A stretch of 64,000 nt of DNA from Pterois miles (Eukaryota; Chordata; Actinopteri; Perciformes; Scorpaenidae): positions 5,413,001 through 5,477,000 of the forward strand of contig CAMQGK010000341.1 in NCBI GenBank assembly GCA_947000775.1, read 5' to 3'. The notes beneath the pieces are model-generated. The model worked only from the letters and a program-made list of their open reading frames with translations. It was not told the origin of the DNA and ran no database searches. A program made the translations under genes and the position numbers. Shown piece after piece: positions 37,101 to 50,049 of this stretch (positions within the stretch are counted from its first letter, which is position 1; each line of letters starts with the position of its first letter).

Positions 37101-39618
37101 CCACTTCTCTAATATTTCTTCACATTTACTTTCCTGAAGCTTCGTGGAGAAGGTGATTCGTTACATGGTGCGTTTATTGTTAAGCCTCAGGCCAGAGTGT
37201 GTTTTCAGGTTATCCATACATATGTCCGACCCATTCTCGTGCACATGATATCTCAGGAACGCTTGGCACAAACGTCCACTTAGACTCAAGGATAAACTGT
37301 TTAGCTTTTGGTGCTCAAAGTTCAAGGTCACTGCGACCCTACGTTTGTCCTGTTCTGGTGAATGTGATATATCAGGAATGTCTGGGGAAAAATCTTCAAA
37401 TTTGGCACAAATGTCCATCAAAGGTGAATGCCTCTGTTACCTCACAAAGCACGTACAAAAACTTAATTTTTACGAGATTACATTTGAACACATTGTGATT
37501 GACACGAGCCATTTTAGTGTCATGCGCCAATGAGCAACTTTCATAGGAATGAACAGAGCCCTGCCTCCAACGCGGTGTCCATATCTCTTTATACATCCAT
37601 GGGCATGAGATGCCAAGGAATCGGACACCTAAGAACCAGTTCTTAATGGGAACTGATTCTCTTTTCCCATTTGTAGCGTTTTCCCTGTCTACCAAAGTGG
37701 CAGATGGTCCTGATGATTTTACCTGCCACAGCCAACAATTTACCTGCATTTATCAGGTGGCGGCTGCTAATTTGAGATCCTGGGCATGGGTGTAAACTGC
37801 GAAGTGACTTTGTCGGCGGAGGCATGCAACTACAAGGCGCTGATTCAAGTTGACTAATGCAGTTTGCGCTTGAGCACATTATTTGCTGCTTGTAAAACTC
37901 AATAAGTTTAAAATATTAGGTTTCATAGTTGTTTTCTTTTAGTTTTAGTGACCGGAGGGTTTTGTCTTGCAGTTTTTTTTTTTATTCTTCTTCCTACTCT
38001 CTGTTTTTCCTTTTTTTTTGTTTTTGTTTTGTTTTGTACTTGAGTACAAGTAATGGACAATGTGACTTTATGGTATGCAAGAACTCTTTTTGAAATTTCC
38101 CTCTCATTTTTGCATTTTGTCACTGTGCACCATCAGGACCGAGACCTGGGAGATGAATACGGGTGGAAGCAGGTTCATGGTGATGTTTTCCGGCCGTCAA
38201 GCCATCCACTGATCTTCTCTTCACTCATCGGCTCCGGCTGTCAGATCTTCTCCGTCTCCCTCATCGTCATCATCGTCGCAATGGTCGAGGATCTGTACAC
38301 AGAGTGAGTAGCTGGCAGCTAACTGCCTGCTTATAACTTATTGTTGTAATTGTGGGATTGGCGTCAGATACCAGGTTCCAGTTTGTAAAATAGGTAGATT
38401 TGTTGAACTCAGGGTCTAATGAGTCTTTCATCAAGTATTTGCCCACCATTCAAACCAATAAATAATAAATAAATGATAAAATGAATAAAAAAAATAAATA
38501 TGTAATCCATTGGGAAAAACTTAATTTTGAGCTTTTGAGATTTTTTTGTAATGTAAAATTGCAAAAACAAACCTAGATGGACTCAATAATCAGATTCAAA
38601 AGGATTCAGATTTTAAAAAATGTTCTAGCTGCACTAACCTTATATAACTGTCTGGATAAAACATGTATAATTTACACAGCTCAAAAAGTATTAAGAAATA
38701 TTATTTGCATATAAATGAGGAAAACACAGAATGAATGGGCCCTTAGAGGAAAAGGAAAAAAGGTAATGCTTTTATGAAGGAAACAAATGATTGTGTTGGC
38801 TGTGTTTGAAGAATCTTCTGCTTGTGTTTTTCTTTGGGTGATGTCTGGTGAAATTTAACATCTTTATTGAATTCTAGCTTGAAAAATATATGATGAAACG
38901 CCTGTGTAGGTAAACACTATGAATATGAAATACCAGTTTCAAGGGGAAATAGGTTTGCACAGTATGCCAATACTAGAAAGATATCATAATACCCCCTTTT
39001 ATTAGTACCGGTACTTAAAGAATGACAGTGTTTTATCAGCCCTACTCTGAACTGGTGTCTGCATCAGCAGAAATCACTTAAAAAAATAAGAAAAATAACA
39101 ACGCAGTTATAATTACTGATCAAATGTACCAATACATTAGATACACCATTTTTACTTAATCTGTCCAAGAATCTTCTGTAATTCAGCAAATGCACAATAT
39201 GTTATGTATTATTTTACTGTGTGTCTGTGTAATGGCGACATTTTTGTCACAAACACCACTTCGACACAGCAGGCTTTCCTGCGTCAGCTTCTCATAGAAC
39301 TTCATCCATCATCATCATCTGCAACTACTTATCGCGTTCGGGGTCGTGGGGGCACTAGAGCCGATCCCAGCTGACACTGGGGGAAGGTGGGGTACATCCT
39401 GGACAGGTCGCCAGCCTATCACAGGGCTGACACAGACAACCATTCACACCTACGGGCAATTTAGAGTCATCAATTAACCTGCATGTCTCTGGACTGTGGG
39501 GGGAAACTGGAGAACCTGGAGAAAACCCACGCTAACGGGGAGAACATGCAAACTACACACAGAAGGACCCCAAACTGGATTTGAATGTGCAACCCTCTAC
39601 TGATGCTCCGGTGGTGGC

Positions 39619-39655
<37 letters not shown>

Positions 39656-42600
39656 TAAAACAGCGGAGGCTGCACAGCAAGAGGGTCGCCGGTTCAAATC
39701 CAGCTTGTGGCCCTTCTATGTGGTGTTAGCATGTTCTCTCGAAGGTACAAGTGTGAGCGTGAATGGTTGTCTGTCTCTGTGTCAGCCCTGTGATGGACTG
39801 ATGACCTGTCCAGGGCGTACCCGGCCTTCGCCCAATGTCAGCTGGGATCGGCTCAAGCACCTGTGACCCCAAATGGGATAAGTGGTTATGGATAATAAAT
39901 GAATGAATACTGGTTGGTTGCAAATATAAAGTTAACTATCAAAGGAATAACATAATCCTAAAGTATAGGAAACATCAGATTACTGCATGCATGTACATTT
40001 TTGATTAATACATTCTAACATATATTATTGTTATTAATTAAAAGATTTAATCTATTATTCCATTACTATTCCTGAGATTTTTGCCATGGTATCGTTTAAG
40101 TATCAGTAGATATTTAGGCAGGACCTCAGACTGAAGTCATGGTTTTGGTATCGTGACACCACAAAGAGGAATAAAGCCCAAACACTGAGGGTGTAGTGGA
40201 CTTCACAGGACGCCACTCATTTCACTTTTCTCTGCAGGAGAGGATCCATGCTGAGTACGGCCATTTTCGTGTACGCTGCCACCTCACCTGTCAATGGCTA
40301 CTTTGGGGGAAGCTTATATGCAAAACAAGGAGGTAATTAAAAAACAGTCCATGCATCACATTTTCTCTTTTCTGTATATGGATTATTTGCTTTATATCCT
40401 TTCAAAAGCTTTTGTAAATGTCTCACGTGATGCTGTTTGATTTGTCTGAATACCACAGGCAGAAGATGGATTAAGCAAATGTTCATTGGGGCCTTCATGA
40501 TCCCAGCCATGGTGTGTGGGACTGCCTTCTTTATCAACTTCATTGCTATCTACTACCACGCCTCCAGAGCCATCCCATTTGGCACCATGGTGGGTTTGAC
40601 ACAGCAACACCTCCCTAAAAAAAATAACCACAGAGTTATGAAGAACATCCTCATAGTCAACAGCGCAGCCCAGTTTATCTTTGTGGCTGAGCTGCACTGT
40701 GGTGGAAGTGGTGTTATATAGAGTTTATCAGCCATGGAGCTGATAGACGGCTGAAGTAATGAGAATAGTGTAGAAAGTATCAAGTCACAAGTGTTTAAAC
40801 TGCGTCTCACGGTTTATGTTGTTGAAAATACATTTTTGTGGTTCCTGTGCCTCATCTGAAGATTGTTAAAAACATATCACATCCTATAAAATACATTCCA
40901 CATGACACTGGCCCCCTAACTCAATACATTTTATCAGCTCTGTTGAGTTTATGTTCACATTTAGTTTCTAAACTGAGCAGTAAAAAAACACAAATACTTT
41001 CCAAGGAAACTCCTCAAATTACTTAATTGCAAACAGCTGTTTGTTGGCTCTCCACACAAGAGTTATGTGTCTATCAGCACAACATGAAATCCATCGTGAG
41101 TGTCAAGTAACCATCTTGAAATCAGACCATGAAAAGCCAGCTGCATCAGCCAGAGTTATTTAATATTTGAACATTTGTGGAGAAATCAGGGACAGTTTTA
41201 GTTTTTTTTTTCTGACCAAAATCTGAAAGTCCTCTCATAATAACCACAAGCCTGGAGGCGTTTATTATCCCTTTAATTTAATGAGCACTAGTGTTTTTAG
41301 CATTTGCATCTCCAGATCAGGCTATGAGAATAAATTTTATTAGATGTCATTTCGCTGAACGAAGCACTCTGGGGACACTAGTGATGTGCGGGTCGACCCA
41401 CAACCCACAGGGGTAGGGCGGGTTCTGGTGAGCTTACTAGAAACGGGTTTGAGCGGGCAGGTCAAAACGTGCAAAAGGAGCAGCAGCTCTACTCCGAGTC
41501 CCTCATAGATGGCTGAGTTTCTCACCCTATCTCTAAGGGAGACACCAGCCATCCTCCTGAGAAAACCTATTTCAGCCACTTGTACCTGCGTTCTAATTCT
41601 TTCAGTCATGATCCAGCCCTCATGACCATAGACGAGAGCAGGAACGAAGACTGATCAGTGGATCGAGAGCCTTCCGGTTCAGCTCTCTTTTTGTCATGAC
41701 AGTGCGGTAAAGCGACTGCAGTAACGCCCCCGCTGCTCCGATTCTCTGGCCAATCTTACGTTCTATCGTCCCCTCACTCTTGAACAAGACCCCGAGGTAC
41801 TTGAACTCCTCTTTGAAGCAGCCTACAGATTGGATCAAACAGGATTTTAGTACCTCTGGGACCTTCATCTGAGACTTCCTGTAAATTCACTGAAGGCTGC
41901 TAGAAACTGTGACTTGACCGCAACTGCTGCAGCCTGATCTCGTCTACTTTCCAGGCGAGGCGCAGTTCATCTCGAACGAGCCTAATGATACAGAAACACT
42001 GCGTGTAATACTCCATCTTGTCTTCCCCTCTATCTGTCTCTCTCTCAAACACACACACTCTAGCCGTGGCGGCGGCACGTAATTTCAACATATTCTGTGC
42101 CGCCACATAATACACTGTCAAGACGTTGTGGCTGTACACACATGTCGAGATGCAGCACTCGAGTCCACTCGTCCTTATCTCAGACCTCAGTCCTGACATT
42201 TATTGTGCTACTATGATGCATAAAATTGGTGGTTTATGGGTCAGGTTGGGTTTGGGTGGTCGTATTTCTGCGCGTTAGGCGGTGTAGATTGGCTCTCATA
42301 ATGGGTCGGGTGGATGTACTATGGGACATAGTCAAAGGACAGTTGAGATAAATGATGGGGGATCTGTGATGCTGGACCGCCCAGTGTAACATTAATAATG
42401 TTTGTTTCCTGCAGGTTGCTGTCTGCTGTATCTGCTTTTTTGTCATTCTGCCGCTAAACCTCGTGGGAACAATTCTGGGCAGGAATCTGTCTGGCCAGCC
42501 GAACTTCCCCTGCCGAGTGAACGCCGTGCCGCGACCCATCCCTGAGAAGAAGTGGTAAGTGTGGCAGGGTCTGTTTAATACAGAAAATACTTAGGAAGAG

Positions 42601-45600
42601 TCAGACACAGCTGAAACCTTTATGATGCAGGCACACTGTACAAAAATGTCAATTAAAACATACTATTGATCACAGACAACACATACTCTGCACATACAAA
42701 TAATATATTATCAAGTCATCTTTTCTATACTATTGGACAAAATTTTCATTAATTTAGTTTAGAAAATGTCAGGTAGTTGTCACAAGTAACAGAGCCAAAT
42801 ATAACATCTTAAAATTGTTTATTTTGTTGTACCAAAGATTTTTAATTTACAATGATATGCAACAGAGAAAAACGGCAAATAACCAGCAAATTTGAGGGAT
42901 TTTTACAGTATTTCTGAATCAGATACTTAAGATACAGGGCTTTATTGGAAAGGTCAGAATAAACAGTTTGATGGGGAACTATCAGATCACTGAGAGGACT
43001 ACTCCATATTTTTGAATAGTCATTCCTTTAGGTTGTACTCTACACGAGTAGATGGCATTTTGCATGAAGGGTTTATTTTGTACATGGAGAATAAAATGCT
43101 GTACAATGATTCAACCAGACTGACAAAGATTCAAAGATCCCTCTGAGCTACAGTTCAGTAAGAATAGAGGAAATCACTGAAAGAAACTTGAATCTTCATC
43201 AAAATGTGTGCAGATATAAACAACAGGTTCTTGTTTCTTTGTCAAGTGCACAATTATGTATATAACAAGCTGGAATTATCTGGTGTGTTGCTTTTAGCAA
43301 AGCTGTTCAAACCTCATAATATAAATAGGTTTGTCAACAGTAGTCTCCCCTGTTGTGCAACACTGTGGGAACTTTGACTTAATTGTAGGTTTAATCATAT
43401 AATTATTCTTCTTATAGGGCCAAAACTATTTCAAATGTAAATAACTGGGGCTGTCAAACTTAACATGATAATAACTCACCACAATGCCACAATTTTTTTT
43501 AATGCATTAACACAATATTTTGGACGTTGTAGTGGGCTCCGTTTTAAAGCTAGAGTGAAGATACTGGCATCATATGAAATTAGAAAACCTAATGAATCGA
43601 TTGGTACCAACCCTGTCAGGAAGGAGGCTAAATAACGCTCCAAACTTGCTCCAAAGTTTTGGTGAGATAAAACTGTCATGGTCATACATTACAGACATGA
43701 CATGGGTATTAGCTAGGGCTGTAAAAGTTAAGGTGATAATAATGCATTAACATCAATTCATTTTACCGCATCAACACAACTTTTAGGCTGGCTCAGTTTT
43801 AAAACTAGAGAGACTGGCGTCATACGAAACCAGAAAATCTAAAGAGTCCTTTGGTACCAACCCTGTCAGGAAGGAGGTTAAATAACGCTCCAAACTGACC
43901 TCCAGATGTGTGAATGTAAATGGGTTCTCTGGGTCCCCACCAGTCTCCTCTTTACAGACATGTCCACTTTATGATGATCCCAGTCAGTCTGGATCAAGTC
44001 ATAGTCAAGTCAGCACTCTGACACACTGACAGCTGCTGTTGTTGTCTGTTGGGCTCCAGTTTACCATGTTCTGATTGGAGCAGATTTTTGATGCTAAAGT
44101 CAGAACCTGAGGGTTTCTGGACAATATCTGTCATTGTTTTGTGTTGCTAATTGATTTCCAGTAGTAAATACACACATACATTTGCATAAAGCAGAATATT
44201 TCCCCAATCAAATCATCCCATTTTGAAGAGATAACAAATGTGATTAATTTGCGATTAATCACAATTAACTATGGACAATCATGTCATACTAGCTTGTCGT
44301 GACAGAAGTGAAATAACGCTCCACACTTGCGCTAAATTTCCAATAATATATACATACATTTGCTTAAAGCAGCATATTTGCTCACTCCCACGTTGATAAG
44401 AGTATTAAATACTTGACACGGTAGATACAAAATGTTTGATTAATCTTAATTAAACAGTAATTTACAGCCCTATAAATAATACATTTGGTGTCTGAATTAT
44501 ACTGTTTTTTATCTCTGTTAAAATAAACATTATTGAAGGAAAGAAGAAAACATCAATGCAACAGTTTATTCTGAACATTTGAACAGCATTATGTCAAAAT
44601 ACTACTGTGGTACTATAGTGTTTTTATCGCTGTGGAGGGAAGTGTAATGACTGATTGATTGGTGAGCAATGAGGAAGTTTTACTTAAAACATGAAAGGAA
44701 TCCTGATTGTTGAAGGCTGTGTTCAATTGTTATACAAGTAGAAAATGTGTTTGCTGTCTCCACAAACTCTTTGGGTAATGAAAAATGGCAAAGCAATAAA
44801 TTGAGTGTATTAACATTTCCAACCTTGTGCTGAACTCTGTGGGCAGCTGCCAATTGGAAATAGTAGATGTGACTTTAGGCCACTTAAATTTCCAATCTGT
44901 GTCTCCCTTTTCCTTTTTCCTCCTCAAAACACAATAAGCCATGTACCGGTGCCCCAGAGGGGGGAATCGGATGTGACCACTCGTATACAGCGTTCACTGT
45001 ATAGAGTCACATTCATATGTCGAACCTTGTGTTTCAGGTTCATGGAGCCAGCCGTCATCGTCTGCCTCGGAGGAATCCTTCCATTCGGGTCCATTTTCAT
45101 TGAAATGTAAGTCCCTGCCTCCTCCCTACGACCAATAGGGTTCTGTGTTGTGAGGTGATCTTTGCAGCAGGTGACATGTTTTCTGTCCATACTCTTCAGG
45201 TACTTCATCTTCACGTCCTTTTGGGCCTACAAAATCTACTATGTGTACGGCTTCATGATGCTGGTCCTGGTCATCTTGTGCATCGTGACGGTGTGCGTCA
45301 CCATCGTGTGTACGTACTTCCTGCTCAACGCTGAGGACTACAGATGGTGAGTTTGGTCACGTTTGGCTACAGTCTACAGCCGCGCAGTTAAAGTCATAGA
45401 GTGTAGTGGTGGAAAATAATCTTCTAATCATGTTCACCTGCCTCAGTCTCAAATCAAGAGCTGAGAGAATAATTAAGGATTCAAAAAGCAGCGGTGCTAC
45501 CGGTGAAGTGTCTGTTTGCTGACTTTTCGCTTCTCTTTTCTAGGCAATGGACAAGCTTCCTCTCTGCTGCATCCACTGCTGTTTATGTTTACATGTACTC

Positions 45601-48287
45601 CTTTTATTACTACTTCTTCAAAACTAAGTAAGTTTTATACTTTATTAACCACAAATACACACGTCTCATTGTGAGGTGAAATGAAAATCAGAAAAATTGG
45701 ATGCATTTCTTACACGTTTTATCCTTTCTGTATTTCAGGATGTACGGACTGTTCCAGACATCCTTCTACTTCGGCTACATGGCTGTGTTCAGCACTGCCC
45801 TAGGAATCATGTGTGGTGAGTCCCACATCTAGTTATTTATATACCGTAGGACTGTCCTGAACCAAAATAACTCATGACTCCCTGATAAATAATATTTGCA
45901 TAATTTGGCTTTTATGAACTCTAGATTTAATCAAAAAATGGGAAAAAAAAATGCATGTCTGTAGCACAATGATCCCCAAAAATGATATATAAACCTCTGT
46001 ATTTAGCTCAGTTCATGTGCAAGTTTCATTCACAAAAATGTTACCAAAGAGTGACAACTACCTCGCTGAACTTTGCTTTTCATATTGGCCATTTAATTTC
46101 ATTATAAATGTCATTTAGATTTATTTTAGACATAAACAGTTTAAGAAGTGTGTGTTCATTTGTAAATAATTATAATAATCCACAATTTAAAGCCAGTGCT
46201 ATTCATTTATGGAGCCATCAAGTCACTCAACGCTGTCCTGCAAACATTTCAGAATAAAAGCCTTGTGTGAAGTGAATTGATTCTCTCCACAGAAAAAGGC
46301 TAGAGGGAGCTTTTATTCTGAAACAGGAAGTGTTGAGTTAAAATATTTTTGTGTTGATTCTTTTCGCGTCTGTGACGTATGACGCCTTCAAATGGGGTTG
46401 TGTTTACCGTGTTTATGAGTTGGGTCCATGTGAACGCCCCCCTCATGTCGTATTTATGACCTCGTCAGTGGAAAGTTTCTGAAAGCTCAGTGTTCACGCC
46501 TCGTGACATGTTGACGTTGCGAGAAATGGTGGAGCCCATAGAAGTTCATTTATTGGTGCATAATAAGTTAATATGTTGTAATTTTAGTCATATATTGTTT
46601 TTCTTGATATGTTGATATTCTTAATTACGTCATCTTTCTCCTCTACTTTTCATTTCCTGCATTGTTTCCCACTTGCTAACTTGCTAACTTGCTAACTTGC
46701 TAAACGGTTAGCCTCTGTGGCTTCTAGACTCGGACAGTAACGCCAATATTGCCGTTGCTTAGCAGCAGTGTTCTTCATGACTTCACGACTTCCCATGTCA
46801 TGAACAGTTGTGAACACGAGTTCATGAGTTCAGTTTGAAGGCACCAGTTTTCTACAAATATACAGGTAGATGTTGAAACTGTAATAATCAGCGTTGCCGC
46901 AAAGTCTTAAAAAGTCTAAAATCAAATCACCCAAATTTAAGGCCTTTAAATGAATTAAATTCTCACAAAATGTTTAAAAAAAACAGTTTTGGCAGGTCTT
47001 AAAAACTCATTCACGTATAATATATAATTAAAACCACTAATTCAAAGATTTACTAATAAAAATAAAATAATTTATTTCCTTATCATTTGAATTTTCTGTT
47101 TTTATGTAAACAACCACTATAGATGACAATAACAAAGTAAAGGAGAATATTTAGTTTTTGATGGTTGTAATTTAGTACAACATTAAAGTGAAGTCGGCGC
47201 TCTATGAAACAGCAAACGGCTGCAGTCAGCCAGTGTCGTTCCACGTCGAGATCAAGAGCATCGACTCCAATCGACCTTCAGACAGCGTTTGGAGCTCCGC
47301 CTCCACTAGTACTGGTATCATGTCAATATACTGTCAAAAGATCATTTTCACAGTGTATTTTTAATGTGAACTGCACGCGAACTGCATTTTTGGGGGAAAT
47401 TGTTATCAGTAGTTTATAGAATGAAACGGAAACGTTCATTTTGCTCAAACACACATTTATAAATAGGCTAGTAAAACCAGATAAAGTGGTAATTGCAATG
47501 CAGCTTTCATTTTGTTCCAGAGCTACTTTAGTGCAGAGTGAGGAGGGCTGGCGTTGCTGGCTTTTAGCCCTGAATGTGGTTTTTGTTCATGGGTATATCA
47601 GTTATTACCTGTCGATCTCTGAACTCCTTGTGCAGGTCTGGGTGCTTGTATCTCAGAAGTTTTGCCAAGTTGAAAGTGTTTCACTCTTGGCCAGACATGT
47701 TTTATAACACCGTTTGCACAGTGATGCTTCGGTGTTAGTGGCTTCACCGTGCTCATTTATTCTGAAGCCGAAGTGATTCTGAGCCGTAGCGCTCTATCTA
47801 ATGGAAGTACCGGTCTCATCCAAACGCAGTATAGTACCACTTTAAATGCTTCAGTATCCCAGTACACCGAACAAGCCTACTTAGGAGCTGATCTGTACGT
47901 ACATGCAGTTCTCTTTCCACATCGGTTCTGAGTAGACCTTTCCTCAGCAGCTGCAAGCCAAACTCATTCTTCAGCTTGATGAGCAATAAGCTCCTTTTTA
48001 AAGCACCTCTGTGGAGCTTTCTCTCTCTGCACCAGCTCCTGCAGGATGCCTTCTGGGTTAGTTGGATGTCTTACTGCTCATTTTGTAGATGTGCTTTTTC
48101 CTGCTCAAATCTTTATTGGATACCTTCACCAATAATCATTTTACCCTGTGATGGATGTACCTGCACAGTGGAGCAGAGTGATCACTTGGCCACCTGACAG
48201 AAACACATTTGTTTTCCAGGTGCCGTCGGATACATGGGAACAAGTGCCTTTGTGAGGAAGATCTACACAAATGTGAAAATTGACTAA
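31146..48287 (+). CDS. tm9sf3: transmembrane 9 superfamily member 3, 15 coding exons
   Basis: Exons: 31146-31238, 32815-33010, 33148-33270, 34821-34981, 36211-36288, 36780-36911, 38137-38303, 40238-40332, 40459-40589, 42415-42554, 45038-45106, 45200-45346, 45544-45627, 45739-45815, 48220-48287. Total is 1761 nt (586 codons plus TAA), phases agree and all introns are GT-AG. Exon 1 encodes a hydrophobic signal peptide ending about [10 protein letters not shown]. The luminal domain follows ([39 protein letters not shown]), then nine membrane segments from exon 6 to the end. The C-terminus, KIYTNVKID, carries the KxD-type COPI/Golgi-retention signal known in nonaspanins. From memory it is near-identical to human TM9SF3 (589 residues) over most of its length. 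By family knowledge it is a Golgi/endosomal protein implicated in sorting of membrane proteins. Several introns contain repeats and a LINE fragment. Confidence 0.97.
32274..32739. mobile_element. hAT-like nonautonomous transposon in tm9sf3 intron 1
   Basis: The 466-bp element begins TAGGGATGCACCGGTAC and ends GATCGGTGCATCCCTA, giving terminal inverted repeats. The flanking 8-mers GAAATCAG (32266-32273) and GAAACCAG (32740-32747) differ by one base, which fits the 8-bp target duplication of hAT elements. No transposase is encoded. Related sequence occurs at 1-115 and 20459-21417. Confidence 0.78.
35029..36170 (+). repeat. MITE-like dispersed repeat, one long and one partial copy in tm9sf3 intron 4
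   Basis: The long copy (35029-35735) begins TAGGGCTGACAATCAATG and runs through GTTAATCGTGATTAATCAC, GTCCAGAAAC, CAACAGCTGTCAGTGTG, TTGAAAATCGC and TATGATACCAG. The second, about 35893-36170, repeats only the latter half (GATTATCATAAGGTG, GGTCAGAGGCCAAGG, TTTGAAAATGGCCATG). About 160 bp of other sequence separates them. Confidence 0.65.
37185..37450. repeat. dispersed repeat with internal duplication, tm9sf3 intron 6
   Basis: Two diverged units share TCTCAGGAA / TATCAGGAATG, TTGGCACAAACGTCCA / TTGGCACAAATGTCCA and a following CTCAAGG / TCAAAGGTGA. AAGTTCAAGGTCACTGCGACC lies between them. I associate this pattern with a widespread fish repeat. Confidence 0.5.
39300..39600 (-). repeat. retroposon-tail repeat, minus-oriented member of an inverted pair
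   Basis: It starts CATCCATCATCATCATCTGC and passes through CTGGACAGGTCGCCAGCC, TATCACAGGGCTGACAC, TTCACACCTACGGGCAATTT and GAGAACCTGGAGAAAACCC. It is the same family as 20672-20886. It faces the + oriented copy at 39663 across a 35-T tract. Confidence 0.75.
39620..39654 (+). repeat. homopolymer tract of 35 T
   Basis: An uninterrupted run of T lies between the two oppositely oriented repeats in tm9sf3 intron 7. Run length may be affected by assembly error. Confidence 0.9.
39663..39915 (+). repeat. retroposon with B-box-like head and shared tail, plus-oriented
   Basis: GGTCGCCGGTTCAAATCCAG resembles a Pol III B-box. It is followed by GTTAGCATGTTCTC, GAATGGTTGTCTGTC, CAGCCCTGTGATGGAC, CCAATGTCAGCTGGGAT and a GAATGAAT-type end. 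This supports a SINE with a LINE-related tail. It is part of the inverted pair with 39300-39600. Confidence 0.7.
41379..42330. mobile_element. degenerate transposon remnant enclosing a LINE fragment (tentative)
   Basis: The left end, AGTGATGTGCGGGTCGACCC, followed by repeated GGGT/ACCC-type sequence, is reminiscent of a fish hAT-like family. The right end carries GGGTCAGGTTGGGTTTGGG and GGGTCGGGTGG. I could not define exact termini or a target duplication. It lies in tm9sf3 intron 9. Confidence 0.35.
41475..41815 (-). pseudogene. degraded LINE reverse-transcriptase 3' fragment
   Basis: On the minus strand it encodes pieces matching the C-terminal part of the LINE protein: [45 protein letters not shown], then [13 protein letters not shown]. 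The frame changes at least once. It matches about 807-1155 of LINE copy 1 but is clearly more diverged than copies 2 and 3, so it is an older insertion or a different subfamily. Confidence 0.8.
43447..44472 (-). repeat. MITE-like dispersed repeat, truncated copy plus near-complete copy in tm9sf3 intron 10
   Basis: A partial copy starts at 43447 (GGGCTGTCAAACTTAAC) and stops near 43690. A fuller copy at 43714-44472 begins TAGGGCTGTAAAAGTTAA and ends TTTACAGCCCTA, giving short terminal inverted repeats. Its interior is the reverse complement of the copies at 25090, 29761 and 35029. About 760 bp is the best estimate of the full length. Confidence 0.7.
46380..46860 (+). repeat. MITE-like repeat with terminal inverted repeats, tm9sf3 intron 14
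   Basis: The left end, GCCTTCAAATGGGGTTGTG, and the right end, CATGAGTTCAGTTTGAAGGC, form imperfect terminal inverted repeats. An internal CTTGCTAA run of four units lies at 46672-46703. Part of it is found in reverse orientation at 22855-22920. Confidence 0.6.
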
Positions 48288-49800
48288 GAAGCGAAGCAGC
48301 AACACAGGGATATTAATGGATTTGCCTACGTGTATCCTGAAAGACGGCGGGCACAAGTCATTCTTTATTACTTTTCATTCTTGCAAAGAGATTGTGAGAA
48401 TCTCACTTTGTACAATATAGTTTTTTTTTTTTCCATTTTTTTCTGAATGAATTTCAACGCCGCAACTCCGATCAAGAGCAAATGCACGGAAGAGATATCA
48501 AACACAAGGTTCTGTTTTTATCAGTTGCTTTCAAACAAACGTCGGGGCAAGTGTTTAAGGCTGACGTGGCTTTTCTTTTCCGACCCAGTCCCACCTGAGA
48601 CCAGAGAACAGAAATGTTTGATGGAATAGTGTAGCTCTCTTCAGTGAAGAGGCCTAAGTGTATTGAAAGCCTTTGTTCTATTGGGTCAGAATATTGGAGA
48701 GTTGGGTTTATGCCCGTGTTCTGACATGATTTCTATTTTGTATTCTTGAAGTCACTCGAAATATTGTTAATACACAGTACGGTCGTTTGTTTCTGATTTA
48801 CTTCCACTGCAAAAAGATGATATATAAAAAAAACTGTCGAGGATCATTCCCCCATTTTGCCGATTCTTAATTCCCTGTTACAGTAGCAATCCATCCAGTT
48901 TTTGAGAGAGATTTTAGTCCTGCTGTAGTTTACTGTACAGACGAGAACAGAGGGACTGATCAACGGTTGAGGTACAGTAAGAACCGATTTTTAAATGGAT
49001 GTTTGATGTGATCCCATTTCCCCATTTAGCCGGGGTTTTCTTAATGTTTGGGTTTGAATGAAGTCTACTTGTAAAGATAATATATGGATGGGTGGGAGTG
49101 TATATAACCTTAATGTACCTTTAGATGTAGATCCCAAATGTATTTTCGTTGTACAGATTTACTACAGGGTGTTTTTTTTAATGAATCATTCAGTTATAAA
49201 CAAAAAAAGGTTTTGTTTTGTTTGGTGCTTGGGATGGGGCTGGTGGCGCTGTTACATCTTGCCTGAAATTGCATGAAGTTTTTACCAAACCATCTCCTCA
49301 TCAAATTCCACTTCCAGTCAGCGTTGTCTGTCGGTTGTTTGTTAGTTTGTTTTTTGGCCTGCTTATGGACACTCTTATTTTAATTTCATATATTATTTAA
49401 AGCTTTAAAAGGCTCTACATCTTCTGGTAAGCCATTTCCCCCTCATGTTCTTTCTGTTGCCTAACCTGAAGCATCATTTGTGAATGTCAGAAGGAATGAG
49501 GCGATTGCTTTGTTTCTGCAAACATACTGTACAAAGTGAAGTTTATGTACACTTAAAAACTAGATGTTTTCATAACCACACAGTGCTGCAGAGTGTTTCA
49601 AACGCTTTTCTCCATTTTGTGTAAATACAGTATGTACCCTACTTGTATGAGAAGTGGCAATGCCTTTTTTCTAATTTCCAGTTCTCCCCCACTGAAGTTG
49701 ATTTTGGCACCTCATGTTGTGTACCAATGTCTAATTAGACATTTTGAACCTGCATATTAACTTGCTGTAAAAAGAGAAAATAAACATGTTTATGTACAGG
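48288..49800 (+). other. tm9sf3: probable tm9sf3 3' UTR
   Basis: About 1.5 kb of non-repetitive, AU-rich sequence follows the stop codon. No repeat or exon was recognised here, and it ends just after a canonical polyadenylation hexamer. The transcript end is inferred. Confidence 0.6.
49779..49784 (+). terminator. tm9sf3: candidate tm9sf3 polyadenylation signal
   Basis: AATAAA in the context GAGAAAATAAACATG, about 1.49 kb after the stop codon, followed by a GT-rich stretch (GTGTGGTTTGG at 49810) typical of a downstream element. Confidence 0.65.
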
Positions 49801-50049
49801 GGTTATTAAGTGTGGTTTGGATTTTGAGGGTACCCTTACTATAGATTTGTACAGGGGCAGAATTTTTCAAAGGTGGGTGGGCGCAGTAAATAGTGCAGGC
49901 AAAATATCCTTAAAGGGGCTTTAGTTATTGAGGTGCCCCTACCTGATGTAGAACAAAAAACAACCATGCTTTCTTAGTCCTTATGAGGAAGGTCGTAACA
50001 AGTGTTTTATACGGTATAGTAAACAGTCCCCACTAGTCTGCAGACTAGC

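Noticed and set aside
40437..40721. 94-codon ORF as a separate membrane protein
   Set aside because: It is exon 9 of tm9sf3 read on into intron 9 past the GT donor at 40590.
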